From Frondihabitans sp. PAMC 28766 (GTDB taxonomy: Bacteria; Actinomycetota; Actinomycetes; Actinomycetales; Microbacteriaceae), in contig NZ_CP014513.1 in NCBI RefSeq assembly GCF_001577365.1, positions 3,100,001 through 3,164,000 of the forward strand: DNA of 64,000 nt, read 5' to 3'. Under the pieces are notes generated by a model that saw only the letters and a list, made by a program, of their open reading frames with translations, was not told where the DNA came from and did not search any database. Position 1 is the first letter of the stretch; each line of letters starts with the position of its first letter. Positions 8,783-17,363 of this stretch are shown here, piece by piece. The position numbers were made by a program, and so were the translations under genes.

Positions 8783-9834
8783 GTGTCCACACCACTCCTC
8801 CGCCGCATCGCGACGGTCGCCGTCGCCGCCGGTCTCGTGATCGGCATCGCGGCCTGCAGCACCCCGTCGTCCTCCGGGTCGTCGTCCGACACGAAGGCCT
8901 CCTCGTCGACGTCCGGCGTCGACAAGGGCGCCTTCCCCGTCAGCATCAAGTCGGCGCTCGGCACGGCGACCATCAAGTCCCAGCCGAAGCGCGTCGTCAC
9001 GATCGGCTGGGGCACGACCGACACCGTCGTCTCGCTCGGCGTCGACCCCGTCGGCATCGAGAAGCAGAGCTTCGGCAACGACTCCACCGGCGACTACCCG
9101 TGGGACACCGCGGCGATCAAGAAGATGGGCGGCGCCATCCCCCAGACGTTCGACGTCTACCCCGACATCGACGTGGCCAAGATCGCCTCGCTCGACCCCG
9201 ACGTGATCCTGGCGCCCCAGTCGGGCATCACGGCGGCGCAGTACAAGACGCTGAGCGCGCTGGCCCCGACCGTCGCCTACCCCGGCAAGCCGTGGCAGAC
9301 CACCTGGGACACCCAGATGCGCATCATCGGCAAGGCCCTCGGCAAGACGACTCTCGTCGACAAGCAGATCGGCGACCTCAAGACGACTCTGGCGAACTAC
9401 TCGACGAAGAACCCCGAGTTCAAGGGCCTCACCTTCGCCTACGTCTACTCGGCCGAGCCCGGCTCGCTGTCGATCTACCAGCAGGGCGACCCCGCGTCGA
9501 GGTCGTGAAGGCGCTCGGCCTCACCGAGACGAAGAACATCGCGGCCCTCCCCGCCTCGAAAGACACGTTCACGTCGGACATCGGCCTCGAGAAGGCCAAC
9601 CTGCTCGACAAAACCGACATCCTGTTCACGTGGTTCAACGACACGGCCAACCAGAAGCAGATCGAGGCACAGCCGCTGTTCGCGCAGATCCCGGCCGTGA
9701 AGCGCGGCTCGTACGTGCCGAACGTCGACCAGAAGCTCGCAATGGCGTCGACCTTCATCACGCCGCTCAGCGTGCCATACGCCCTGCCGCGCTACACCGC
9801 GATGATCAAGAAGGCCGCCTCGAGGGTTGGCTGA
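8783..9834 (+). pseudogene. Iron-siderophore ABC substrate-binding lipoprotein, frameshifted
   Basis: FecB/FepB-like periplasmic-binding-protein homologue. It has a signal peptide with lipobox (IGIAACS), then the class III binding-protein core with QPKRVVTIGWGTTDTVVSLG and KIASLDPDVILAP. The frame closes at 9508 after DPASRS. Adding one C to the CCCC run near 9488-9495 joins it to the downstream frame (RVEVVKALGLTETKNIAAL to 9834), giving about 350 aa, the usual length. Lipid-anchored on the outer face, it would deliver ferric siderophore to the permeases that follow. Position and intact halves argue for a sequence error or very recent mutation. Confidence 0.82.
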
Positions 9835-10909
9835 CACCGCGTCACCAGCACTCCCGCGGGCCGGGCGCACGTCGCCCGGCCCGTCGGGCGCGCCTGGTCG
9901 CGGCCGCGGGGCGCGTCGACCACGGGCGCGCACGCTGGCACCGGCGCTCGCCCTCGCCGCCGGGATCCTGGTGCTCGCGGTCTTCCTGAGCCTCGCCGTC
10001 GGCACGCAGGCCGTGCCGCTCGCCACGGTCTGGCAGGCTCTCGTCCACCCCGGTCACGCGTACGACGACACGGTCGTGCAGAGCAGGATCCCGCGCACCC
10101 TGCTCGGCCTCCTCTGCGGCGCCGCCCTCTCGGTGGCGGGCGTGATCGTCCAGGGGCTCACCCGCAACCCGCTCGGCGACCCGGGCCTCCTCGGCGTCAA
10201 CGTCGGCGCCGCCGCCACCATCGTCACCGGGATGGTCTTCTTCAGCTCGGGCACGGGTCAGGAGCGCGTCTGGCTCGCCCTGCCCGGTGCCCTCGCCGCC
10301 ACCGCCGCGGTCTTCCTGCTCGGGTCGGGCCGCCGCGGGGCGACACCCGTCCGGCTGGTGCTGGCCGGGGCGGTCATCACCGCGGTCGTCGGCGCCTACA
10401 TCCAGGCTCTCACCCTCAGCAACCCGTCGGTCTTCAGCGACTACCGCTTCTGGGTGATCGGCTCGCTCGCGGGCCGCGACTCGTCGCTCGTCGCCCAGGT
10501 GCTGCCCTACCTCGGGCTCGGCTTCGTGCTCGCAGCCCTGCTGCCGGGGTCACTCAACGCGCTGGCGCTCGGCGACGACACCGCGACGGCGCTCGGCGCG
10601 AAGGTGGGTCGCACGCGCATCATCGGCGGCATCGCGGCCGCCCTGCTCTGCGCGGGTTCGACGGCCGCCGTCGGGCCCATCTCGTTCATCGGGCTCGCGG
10701 TGCCCCACATCGTCCGCACCTTCACCGGCGCCGACCACCGCTGGCTCCTGCCGTTCGCTGCCCTCGTGGGCCCGACCCTTCTGCTGCTCGCCGACGTGCT
10801 CGGGCGCGTCATCGCCAGCCCTCAGGAGGTGCAGGTCGGCGTCATCACCGCCTTCCTCGGCGCTCCCGTGCTCCTGTTCGCCGTGCGACGGATGCGGGGG
10901 CGCGAATGA
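9827..10909 (+). CDS. FecCD-family iron-siderophore ABC permease 1
   Basis: Integral membrane permease of 360 aa with about nine hydrophobic segments. Family motifs include RIPRTLLGLLCGAALSVAG and GLTRNPLGDPGLLGVNVGA. It forms the channel with the following permease. The TTG start at 9827 overlaps the end of the binding-protein gene by 8 bases; the N-terminal 45 residues are Arg/Pro/Gly-rich and cytoplasmic. It overlaps the next permease by 4 bases. Confidence 0.92.
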   Translation: MADTASPALPRAGRTSPGPSGAPGRGRGARRPRARTLAPALALAAGILVLAVFLSLAVGTQAVPLATVWQALVHPGHAYDDTVVQSRIPRTLLGLLCGAALSVAGVIVQGLTRNPLGDPGLLGVNVGAAATIVTGMVFFSSGTGQERVWLALPGALAATAAVFLLGSGRRGATPVRLVLAGAVITAVVGAYIQALTLSNPSVFSDYRFWVIGSLAGRDSSLVAQVLPYLGLGFVLAALLPGSLNALALGDDTATALGAKVGRTRIIGGIAAALLCAGSTAAVGPISFIGLAVPHIVRTFTGADHRWLLPFAALVGPTLLLLADVLGRVIASPQEVQVGVITAFLGAPVLLFAVRRMRGRE

Positions 10910-11991
10910 CCAGCACCGTCTCGGCTGCGTCGGCGGCCTCGGGCGACGCCGCGACCCTTGTTCCGCGCCCCGTCATACGCGTCGGATCCTGGCTGAGCCT
11001 TCCCTACTCTCCTCGGGCCCTCGTCGTCGGTGCCGTGTCGGCTCTCGTGCTGCTGGCCCTCAGCGTGGCCACCCTCAGCACCGGGTCGCTCGGCATCCCC
11101 GTGCCCCGCCTTCTCGCGTCGATCTTCGGAGAGCAGGATGCGCGCGCCGCTTTCATCCTGAACATCTACCGCGGGCCCCGACTCGTCACCGCCATCGGCG
11201 TCGGGGCGGCGTTCGGCGTCGCAGGCGCACTCTTCCAGACCGTGACGCGCAATCCGCTGGGCAGCCCCGACGTCATCGGGCTCTCGTCGGGCGCCAGCGC
11301 GGGGGCGGCGACGTTCGGGTTGCTGATCCCCGGAATCCTGTCCGTCCCTCTGGGCGCCCTCGTCGGCTCGGTCGTCGCGATCGGGCTGGTCTGGGTCGGC
11401 ACGGGTCGAGGGTTCACTTCGCCGAGCCGCATGATCCTCGTCGGCATCGGGGTCTCGGCGATGGCGCTCGCCTTCGTGCAGTTCGCCCTCACGCGGGTCG
11501 GCTCGCAGGATGCCGTGCAGCTCGCCGCGTACATCAGCGGCACTCTGGCCGACCGATCGTGGAGCGACGCCTCGGTGATCTGGCTCGCCGTCGTGATCTT
11601 GGTGCCGTGTGCCGTGCTGCTGGCCCGCCGCCTCGATCTCGTCGAGATGGGCGACGAGATCGCAGACGCGCTCGGTGCTCGCACCGGGCTCACCCGCACG
11701 CTCGTCGTGCTCATCGCGCTCGGGCTCGCGACCGCGGCCGTCGCCGCGGCCGGGCCGATCTCGTTCGTCGCGCTCACCGCGCCGCAGGTGGCGAAGCGGC
11801 TCGCTCGTGCGCCCGGCGCCGGCCTGATCCTGTCGGCGGTGGTCGGCGCCTGCATGATGGTGCTCTCCGACTACGTCGTGCAGTTGGGTCTCTTCGGCGT
11901 GCAACTGCCCGTCGGCCTCCTCACCGCCTGCGTCGGCGGCGTCTACCTCGGCTACCTGCTCGTGCGGGAATGGAAGAAAGGCACGGTCTGA
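10906..11991 (+). CDS. FecCD-family iron-siderophore ABC permease 2
   Basis: Second permease subunit, 361 aa, many hydrophobic helices. It carries the family segment RGPRLVTAIGVGAAFGVAG followed by TRNPLGSPDVIGLSSGASAG, and GPISFVALTAPQVAKRL near the C-terminus (coupling helix to the ATPase). ATGA overlap with permease 1 and a 1-base stop/start overlap with the ATPase gene show tight operon packing. Confidence 0.92.
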   Translation: MTSTVSAASAASGDAATLVPRPVIRVGSWLSLPYSPRALVVGAVSALVLLALSVATLSTGSLGIPVPRLLASIFGEQDARAAFILNIYRGPRLVTAIGVGAAFGVAGALFQTVTRNPLGSPDVIGLSSGASAGAATFGLLIPGILSVPLGALVGSVVAIGLVWVGTGRGFTSPSRMILVGIGVSAMALAFVQFALTRVGSQDAVQLAAYISGTLADRSWSDASVIWLAVVILVPCAVLLARRLDLVEMGDEIADALGARTGLTRTLVVLIALGLATAAVAAAGPISFVALTAPQVAKRLARAPGAGLILSAVVGACMMVLSDYVVQLGLFGVQLPVGLLTACVGGVYLGYLLVREWKKGTV

Positions 11992-12776
11992 TGGCCACGC
12001 TCAGTGCACGCTCCCTGCGTCTCGGCTACGACGATCGGGTCGTCGCCGACGACCTCTCGTTCGAGGTGCCCGACGGCGAGCTCACCGTCGTCATCGGCCC
12101 GAACGCCTGCGGCAAGTCGACACTGCTGAAAGCCCTGGCCCGCACCCTCAAGCCGCAGGCCGGGCAGGTGCTGCTCGACGGCCGGCCGATCTCGTCGTAC
12201 CGCAGCAAAGACGTAGCCAAGCGCATCGGCATGCTGCCGCAGAGCCCGATCGCCCCCGAGGGCATCGTCGTGCGCGACCTCGTCGGGCGGGGGCGCTTCC
12301 CCCACCAGGGCCTCCTGCGGCAGTGGTCGGCCGCCGACGAGGCGGCCGTGGCCGAGGCTCTCGAAGCGACCGGCGTCGCGTCGTTGGCCTCGCGCCACGT
12401 GTCCGAGCTGTCGGGCGGTCAGCGACAGCGCGCGTGGATCGCGATGGCGCTGGCGCAGGAGACCGAGCTGCTGCTGCTCGACGAGCCCACCACCTACCTC
12501 GACATCGCCCACCAGTACGAAGTGCTCGAGCTCTGCGCCCGCCTCCACCGCGAGGGCCGCACCCTCGTGGCGGTGCTGCACGACCTCAACCAGGCCGCGC
12601 GCTACGCCACCCACCTCGTGGTGATGAAAGACGGCAGGATCATCGCCGAGGGTCGCCCCGCAGCCATCGTCACCGCGTCGCTCGTCGAAGAGGTCTTCGG
12701 CCTCCCCTGCCAGATCGTCGACGACCCGCAGGCGCACACGCCGATGGTGGTACCGCTGGCGCGGCTCGTCGCGTGA
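11991..12776 (+). CDS. Iron-siderophore ABC transporter ATPase (FecE-like)
   Basis: ABC ATPase of 261 aa. Walker A is GPNACGKST (about residue 37), the Q-loop lies near GMLPQSP, the signature is LSGGQRQRA, Walker B is LLLLDEPTTYLDI and the H-loop is VLHDLNQ. It energises uptake by the two FecCD permeases. I chose ATG 11991, which overlaps the stop of permease 2; the longer open frame upstream is only a shadow of that gene. It is the last gene of the iron operon. Confidence 0.93.
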   Translation: MATLSARSLRLGYDDRVVADDLSFEVPDGELTVVIGPNACGKSTLLKALARTLKPQAGQVLLDGRPISSYRSKDVAKRIGMLPQSPIAPEGIVVRDLVGRGRFPHQGLLRQWSAADEAAVAEALEATGVASLASRHVSELSGGQRQRAWIAMALAQETELLLLDEPTTYLDIAHQYEVLELCARLHREGRTLVAVLHDLNQAARYATHLVVMKDGRIIAEGRPAAIVTASLVEEVFGLPCQIVDDPQAHTPMVVPLARLVA

Positions 12777-12822
12777 GCGATGGGGCTTTGTCGGTGCGAG
12801 GGGCGTGCGTAGGGTTGGCGGC

Positions 12823-13449
12823 GTGACCTCTGACGTGGGCGGGCTGCTGCCGGCGCTGCCGTTCGAGGCGGCGGTGCACATCGAGCTGCTGCTGGCCAGC
12901 CCCACGCATCGCTACGACGGCCGGCCCGCCGACGGCGCGGCTCCCGCCGACGGCGACGAGACCCCGTCGAGCATCGAGCTGCGCGCCGGGCTCGGGATCG
13001 TCGGTGACCGCTATTACGCGAAGCCCGCGCATCGGCATGCCTCGGTCACCGTGATGGCGGGCGAGGCACTCGACGAGGTGGGCCGTCTCGTCGGAGTGAG
13101 CCATCTGGATCCTGCGGCCACTCGGCGCAACATCGTGCTGCGCGGCCTCGACGCCGACGCCCTGCGCGACGTGGTCTTCAGCCTCGACACGGGCGACGGG
13201 CCGGTCGTGCTGCAGGGCAACCGACCGGCGAACCCGTGTGCGTGGATGGACCGTGAGCTGGCACCCGGGGCATTCACGGCCATGCGCGGGCGCGGCGGGA
13301 TGCGGTGCGAGCCAATGACCTCCGGGCGGCTCTCGCTCGGCCCCGCCGTGCTGCGCTCGTCGGCCTCCGTTTTCCGCGCGCCGCGCAGCATCGCTGAGGC
13401 ACCACCGATCCGACGGGAATCAGCCCCCTGCGACATGAATCCGGTCTGA
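12823..13449 (+). CDS. MOSC-domain protein
   Basis: MOSC-domain (molybdenum cofactor sulfurase C-terminal) protein, about 208 aa from GTG 12823; another GTG lies at 12805. Visible motifs are GIVGDRYY, ATRRNIVLRG, NRPANPCAWMD (conserved Cys of MOSC domains) and MRGRGGMRCEPMTSG. Stand-alone MOSC proteins are thought to bind sulfur or molybdenum cofactor and include YiiM-like N-hydroxylated-compound reductase partners. The exact role here is unknown. Gene order places it 46 bases after the iron operon, possibly by read-through. Confidence 0.82.
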   Translation: MTSDVGGLLPALPFEAAVHIELLLASPTHRYDGRPADGAAPADGDETPSSIELRAGLGIVGDRYYAKPAHRHASVTVMAGEALDEVGRLVGVSHLDPAATRRNIVLRGLDADALRDVVFSLDTGDGPVVLQGNRPANPCAWMDRELAPGAFTAMRGRGGMRCEPMTSGRLSLGPAVLRSSASVFRAPRSIAEAPPIRRESAPCDMNPV

Positions 13450-13530
13450 TCGGTGGTGCCTCGAGGCCCGGGGAGACGCGCGGGAACGAGCGAGCGGGCC
13501 GGGGCAGAGAGCCGGGGGTACGGTCGACCA

Positions 13531-13995
13531 ATGCCTACGACGACCCATGACGAGAAAGCCACCGCCCGCGACGCCGAGGTCGCGGCCCTCCACCCCGATG
13601 TCGCCCGCCACCACGTCCGCGCCACCTTCCCCGCCCGCATAGTGCTGCGCGCCGTCGAGAAGCAGGAGACGGGCGAGAAGAAGCTTCCGGTCGTCGGCGA
13701 CTCGTACCTGACCGTCGTGGTGGCCGGCGGATCGATCCTGTTCTACGCGGACGAGGACCCGGTGTGGCTGGCCGCCTCCATCCCGACGGCGCAGGTGGTC
13801 GGCGTCGGCAGCGCCACCGAACCGGTCATCGAAGCGCAGCCGTTCGTGCCGCTGCTCCGCCTGTCGATCTCCGAGCCGGGCACCGAGCCGCTCGACCTCG
13901 ACCTCGAGCTGTTCGAGTTCGACGGGGTGGCCCTCCACCGCCAGACCGACATCGCCGACGCGCAGGCGCAGTGGCGCGCACTCCTCGCCGCATAG
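13531..13995 (+). CDS. Hypothetical protein
   Basis: 154-aa soluble protein from ATG 13531. I do not recognise a family. It is rich in beta-strand-like alternating hydrophobic segments (KLPVVGDSYLTVVVAGGSIL, VVGVGSATEPVI), with an acidic C-terminal part (DLDLELFEFDG). No signal peptide or membrane segment. It is convergent with the SnoaL-like gene across a hairpin terminator. Composition and frame use are like the neighbours. Confidence 0.65.
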   Translation: MPTTTHDEKATARDAEVAALHPDVARHHVRATFPARIVLRAVEKQETGEKKLPVVGDSYLTVVVAGGSILFYADEDPVWLAASIPTAQVVGVGSATEPVIEAQPFVPLLRLSISEPGTEPLDLDLELFEFDGVALHRQTDIADAQAQWRALLAA

Positions 13996-14021
13996 CGCAC
14001 TGTCGGCCTGTCTCCGGCCCC

Positions 14022-14088
14022 GGCCCTGACCTGAACCTCCGACCGGACACGTTTCGACCCCGAAATTGTCCGGTTGGAGGCTCAGGCC
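14022..14088. terminator. Hairpin terminator between convergent genes
   Basis: Inverted repeat CCTCCGACCGGACA (14036-14049) / TGTCCGGTTGGAGG (14067-14080), extended outward by GGCCCTGA / TCAGGCC. It lies in the 280-base gap between the hypothetical gene (+) and the SnoaL-like gene (-). Apart from this hairpin I see nothing in the gap. Confidence 0.7.
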
Positions 14089-14275
14089 CCGCGGGCGCGC
14101 CCCCTCCGGCGATCACCCCAGCAGCTGCACTCTGGAACGCGCGGAAGCAGTCGTCGCAGGCCCCGTGTCGCCGTGCGATGCGGCTCGCCCGGCTGCTGCC
14201 GACGGCATTGCTAGCACGTGAAGCTCATCCGCCGAGCCTAGCGACGAGCATCTTGTCTCGCCGACAATGCGAACG

Positions 14276-14686
14276 TCAGATAAGGCCGAGCTGCTGCAGG
14301 ATGCCGACCTGGTCGGTGGAGCCCCAGCGGTCGCTGGCCTTGCCGTCGCGGTAGCCGATGACCTGCACGTTGCGCACGGTGAAGCGCTTGCCGGTCGGCG
14401 CGTGCCCCATGAAGTCGCCGGTGTGCGTGCCGCTGAGGTTCATCACGGTGATGATCTTGGTCGGGGTGGCGATCGTCTCGATGACGTCACGGTCGAGATC
14501 CGAGAACGACTTGCCGAACTGCTCCCAGAACCAGGCGATCCCCGATCCGTCGGCCGGTTGGCCCTCGGCCGGGTCGTGGTCGGTGAAGTCGTCGGTGAAG
14601 CGTTCATTCAGCGGCAGGTCGGTGTCGCGCATCCGGTCGCGTGCCTCGAGTGTCGCCTGGCCGCCTTCGGTGATCTCGGTCGCCAT
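14276..14686 (-). CDS. SnoaL-like ester cyclase/nuclear transport factor 2-fold protein
   Basis: 136-aa protein of the SnoaL/NTF2 fold. The N-terminal helix has ERFTDDFTDHDPAEGQPAD (an HDP segment typical of SnoaL-like cyclases). GIAWFWEQFGKSFSDLD follows, then FMGHAPTGKRFTVRNVQVI and DGKASDRWGSTDQVGILQQL. Members range from polyketide cyclases to uncharacterised hydrolases; with no polyketide genes nearby the function is open. The start at 14686 (MATEITEGG) is the only sensible one. Confidence 0.8.
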   Translation of the reverse strand: MATEITEGGQATLEARDRMRDTDLPLNERFTDDFTDHDPAEGQPADGSGIAWFWEQFGKSFSDLDRDVIETIATPTKIITVMNLSGTHTGDFMGHAPTGKRFTVRNVQVIGYRDGKASDRWGSTDQVGILQQLGLI

Positions 14687-14775
14687 GTCGCGTCCGTCCT
14701 CTCGTCGTGGGTCGCACTCGGGTGCGCGACCTCCGACCGGTCTACGCCGCAGCGCCTGTGCCGCAGCCAAGCGCG

Positions 14776-15660
14776 TCAGCCGGCGCGGCGGACTTCCGCC
14801 AGGTACCCGGCGTCGCGCTCGTACATCTGGGCGTTCTCCACCAGCTCGGGTTTGCCGAGCTCGACGGCCTTGTCGCGTGAGAGGTCGGCGAGGTCCCACA
14901 GCCGGATGATCGCGACACGCAGCACGTCGTCCCAGGTCGCGTCCGAGCCGTACGACCGCAGGATCCTCTCGGTGCGACCTCTCGCCTCGGCCATAGTCGG
15001 CGCGCCCGCGGGTGTGTCGGCCCCGAGCGGCACGACTCGCGTCGCGAAGTAGGCGAGATCCCACAGCCGGGGCCCGGGTGAGCACATGTCGAAGTCGATC
15101 GCCCCTACGATCCGGCCGTCGCGGAATCCGAGGTTGTGCGGCGAGAAGTCGTTGTGACAGATCACCTCGGCGGGCACCTTGGTGCGTGACTGCCACACGG
15201 AGTCGTCGAGCCCGAAGCCGATGCTGGCGTCGTGCAGCTGCCGTAGCATCCGGGCGCCGTCGTCGAGCACACCCTCGGCCCACACGTACTCGGGCAGGGG
15301 ATACACGGGCACGTCGGCGTCGAGGAAGGTGAGGCGTTCGTGCTCGCCCTCCACCGCCAGCGGCTTCGGCGCCCAGTCGATGCCGGCCATCTCGAGATAG
15401 CGCAGGTAGCGGTGCACCGTCGGCGTCCACGGCCCGGCGACGCGCACGACCGTGTCGCCCTCGCGCCGCACTTCGTTCATGTTGCCGCCTGCAAGGCGGA
15501 CGGAAGGCACAGCGCCGCCTGCAAGGCGGACGGAAGGCACAGCGCCGCCTGCAAGGCGGACGGAAGGCACAGCGCCGCCTGCAAGGCGGACGGAAGGCAC
15601 GGCGCCGCCTGCAAGGCGGACGGAAGGCACGGCGCCGCCTGCGAGAGGATCGTCAGTCAT
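14776..15660 (-). CDS. Aminoglycoside phosphotransferase-family kinase with repeat-extended N-terminus
   Basis: APH/choline-kinase-like protein of 294 aa. The catalytic loop is ICHNDFSPHNLGF (HxDxxxxN) and the metal site is GAIDFDMCSPGPRLWDLAYF (DFD with the Brenner-type continuation). The kinase domain proper begins near NMNEVRREGD. The first 60 residues are MTDDPL followed by five AVPSVRLAGG repeats, encoded by a 30-base minisatellite. An ATG inside the N-terminal segment (MNEVRR, at 15480) could give an unextended protein. Substrate unknown; the family phosphorylates small hydroxylated molecules and need not confer resistance. Confidence 0.82.
   Translation of the reverse strand: MTDDPLAGGAVPSVRLAGGAVPSVRLAGGAVPSVRLAGGAVPSVRLAGGAVPSVRLAGGNMNEVRREGDTVVRVAGPWTPTVHRYLRYLEMAGIDWAPKPLAVEGEHERLTFLDADVPVYPLPEYVWAEGVLDDGARMLRQLHDASIGFGLDDSVWQSRTKVPAEVICHNDFSPHNLGFRDGRIVGAIDFDMCSPGPRLWDLAYFATRVVPLGADTPAGAPTMAEARGRTERILRSYGSDATWDDVLRVAIIRLWDLADLSRDKAVELGKPELVENAQMYERDAGYLAEVRRAG
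15484..15650. repeat. 30-bp in-frame tandem repeat (minisatellite), five full copies plus a partial one
   Basis: Unit GCCGCCTGCAAGGCGGACGG followed by AAGGCACAGC, starting at 15484, 15514, 15544, 15574 and 15604, with a sixth partial copy from 15634. Copies are identical except AGC/GGC at the last junctions. Thirty bases keep the reading frame, adding ten residues (AVPSVRLAGG) per copy to the N-terminus of the kinase. There are no spacers, so it is not a CRISPR array. Confidence 0.95.
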
Positions 15661-15669
15661 CCCGCGACC

Positions 15670-16053
15670 CTACCGAAAGACCGGCTGGAGACTGATCGGG
15701 TCGCCGTCGAGTAGTGCCAGACCGGCTTGCACCTGGCTGAGGCACGTGCCGTAACGGAACAGCCATTGTCCGAGTTCATGCAGCCTGAGCCGACCGATGG
15801 GAGACTCGATGCGGACTTCGGCAAGCAAGTCGTCGAGATCCTGCGGTCCGGTGAAGGCCGCAAGCCGTTCTGCGACCGTGTGAACGATGATCGTGCCGAG
15901 TGGACGCCTGCACGCCTCGTGGATCGCCTGCGCGGCGAGATGCGGCTGAGGCCCCGACCCACGTCTTTCGCACGCGTCCGGTTCAGGAAGCGGATCGCAG
16001 CCCGTCGGAGACCAGATAGCGGGCCGAGGCCGGGTGGCCCGGGCGCGATTCAT
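15670..16053 (-). CDS. Hypothetical protein
   Basis: Open frame of 127 codons just upstream of the kinase gene on the same strand. The C-terminal 85 residues look protein-like (AAQAIHEACRRPLGTIIVHT, then ERLAAFTGPQDLDDLLAEVR, then LRLHELGQWLFRYGTCLSQV). The first 35 are Arg/Pro-rich and may be untranslated, so the true start may be internal. I do not recognise a family. The 9-base spacing to the kinase start suggests an operon. Confidence 0.5.
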   Translation of the reverse strand: MNRARATRPRPAIWSPTGCDPLPEPDACERRGSGPQPHLAAQAIHEACRRPLGTIIVHTVAERLAAFTGPQDLDDLLAEVRIESPIGRLRLHELGQWLFRYGTCLSQVQAGLALLDGDPISLQPVFR

Positions 16054-16254
16054 CGAACGGGCGTCGAGCCGCCCTTGCTGTCGAAGTCGGATGTGGACGA
16101 GGCGCCGAAGCGCTGACTGCGATTCATGTGTGGCGCCCTTCGCGGCGGACGCAGGCCATCACCAGGCTCGAGCGGAGTGCCGAGCGGGAGCACCACGGTA
16201 GCGCACGTTCTGCCGCCCGCACCAGCCCTCTGTCGCGAGCCCCACGGCGCAGGC

Positions 16255-17004
16255 TCAGCGCGACCAGGCCACGTTCTCGGCGCGGAGGCGCGCGAGTAGG
16301 TCGGCCTGGGCGACGGCCCAACTCATGTAGCCGGCCGAGACACGCTCCATCTCGGCGGGGTCGGCGGGCCCAGGAGCCGACGGGCCGATGCGCTCCAGCC
16401 GCGGAGGCTCGAGGTAGCGCACCCGATCGCTGCAGAGCGACCGCGTCACCGCGTTCAGATCCTTCGCGACGTGATCGACGCGACCCCCGATCGGAAGGTT
16501 CAAGAACGGCACAGTGCTCGGCGGCTGGATCCCCATGAAGACGACGTCGACGACCGACGACACACCGGCGACGAGGGCGCGGGTGAAAGCGCTGAAGGCC
16601 GCGGCCCACTCGCGCGCCGGCAGCAGCTGCAGTGCGTCGCTCACGCCGACGACCACCACGACCGCGTCGTAGGCGTGCAGGTCGATGCCCTCGAGAAGGC
16701 TTTCGGCCGTGGCGAGGCGTGCTGCAAGATCGACGACGAGGTCGACTTCGACGGCGCGCGCGGTGCGATACGAGAGCTCCCGCGCAAGGTGGCCGGGGAT
16801 GGCGTCGTCCTGGCTGGCAACGCCCCAGCCGCTCAGCGCGCCGTTGCCGACGAGCAGCACGCGGTCGGGGTTGTGCCCGGGGGTGCTGACCGTCGCGGAG
16901 CCCTCGGTCGAATGGAGGGGGCTGACAGGAAATCCGGATCGCAGGATCGCACGCGCCTTGCCCTGCATCATCGGCCTCACGACCGGGTTGACGAACGATC
17001 CCAT
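16255..17004 (-). CDS. SGNH/GDSL-hydrolase-like protein
   Basis: 249-aa protein related to SGNH esterases. Block I is RVLLVGNGALSGWGVASQDD, where the classic GDS serine position is replaced by GNG. AVVVVVGVSDALQLLP corresponds to block III (GxND-like, here GVSD). A clear C-terminal DxxH is not obvious. It may be a divergent esterase or inactive. The ATG at 17004 follows AAAGGGG; the frame is open further upstream but without family similarity. It is separated from neighbours by gaps, so probably monocistronic. Confidence 0.7.
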   Translation of the reverse strand: MGSFVNPVVRPMMQGKARAILRSGFPVSPLHSTEGSATVSTPGHNPDRVLLVGNGALSGWGVASQDDAIPGHLARELSYRTARAVEVDLVVDLAARLATAESLLEGIDLHAYDAVVVVVGVSDALQLLPAREWAAAFSAFTRALVAGVSSVVDVVFMGIQPPSTVPFLNLPIGGRVDHVAKDLNAVTRSLCSDRVRYLEPPRLERIGPSAPGPADPAEMERVSAGYMSWAVAQADLLARLRAENVAWSR

Positions 17005-17363
17005 GCTGTTGCCCCTTTCGCGCTGTCCCGAGCGCACCTCCAGGTGTAGGCCATCCCCGGCCCACACCGCCTCCCCCAGTGCGGGTGCCGCGTGCCCCGC
17101 CCGGTCTCCTGCCGCGTCCGGCGAGGTGACGGCGGGGAAGTGTGTTCTCGAAAACGTCGATTGCGTCCAGAGCCGATCAAGCTTTTCGCAAACACTCTCC
17201 TGCTCGGTGCCGACGCTCTCCAACGGCTGGCGGCGGTTCGCCCGGACGCTTCTCGTCGCGGTCATCCTCGTGATCGTGCGCTGCCGGGTCTCGGGCGCAT
17301 CGATCGATCAGCTGCTGCAGGAGGAGCCCGACGGCCCGCTCCTGCCGCATGCGGCAGGCCGGG
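17005..17363. other. Gene-poor gap
   Basis: 359 bases between the SGNH gene and the transporter gene, both on the minus strand. I see no convincing gene, hairpin or repeat. It must contain the promoter of the SGNH gene, but no clear -35/-10 pair could be chosen. Confidence 0.4.

Noticed and set aside
14776..15660. Aminoglycoside resistance gene
   Set aside because: The kinase motifs are general to the APH fold; nothing shows an aminoglycoside substrate.
15340..15714. Repeat of CKADGRHSAA on the plus strand over the minisatellite, and the idea of a CRISPR array
   Set aside because: The units are contiguous without spacers and the minus frame joins a real kinase domain.
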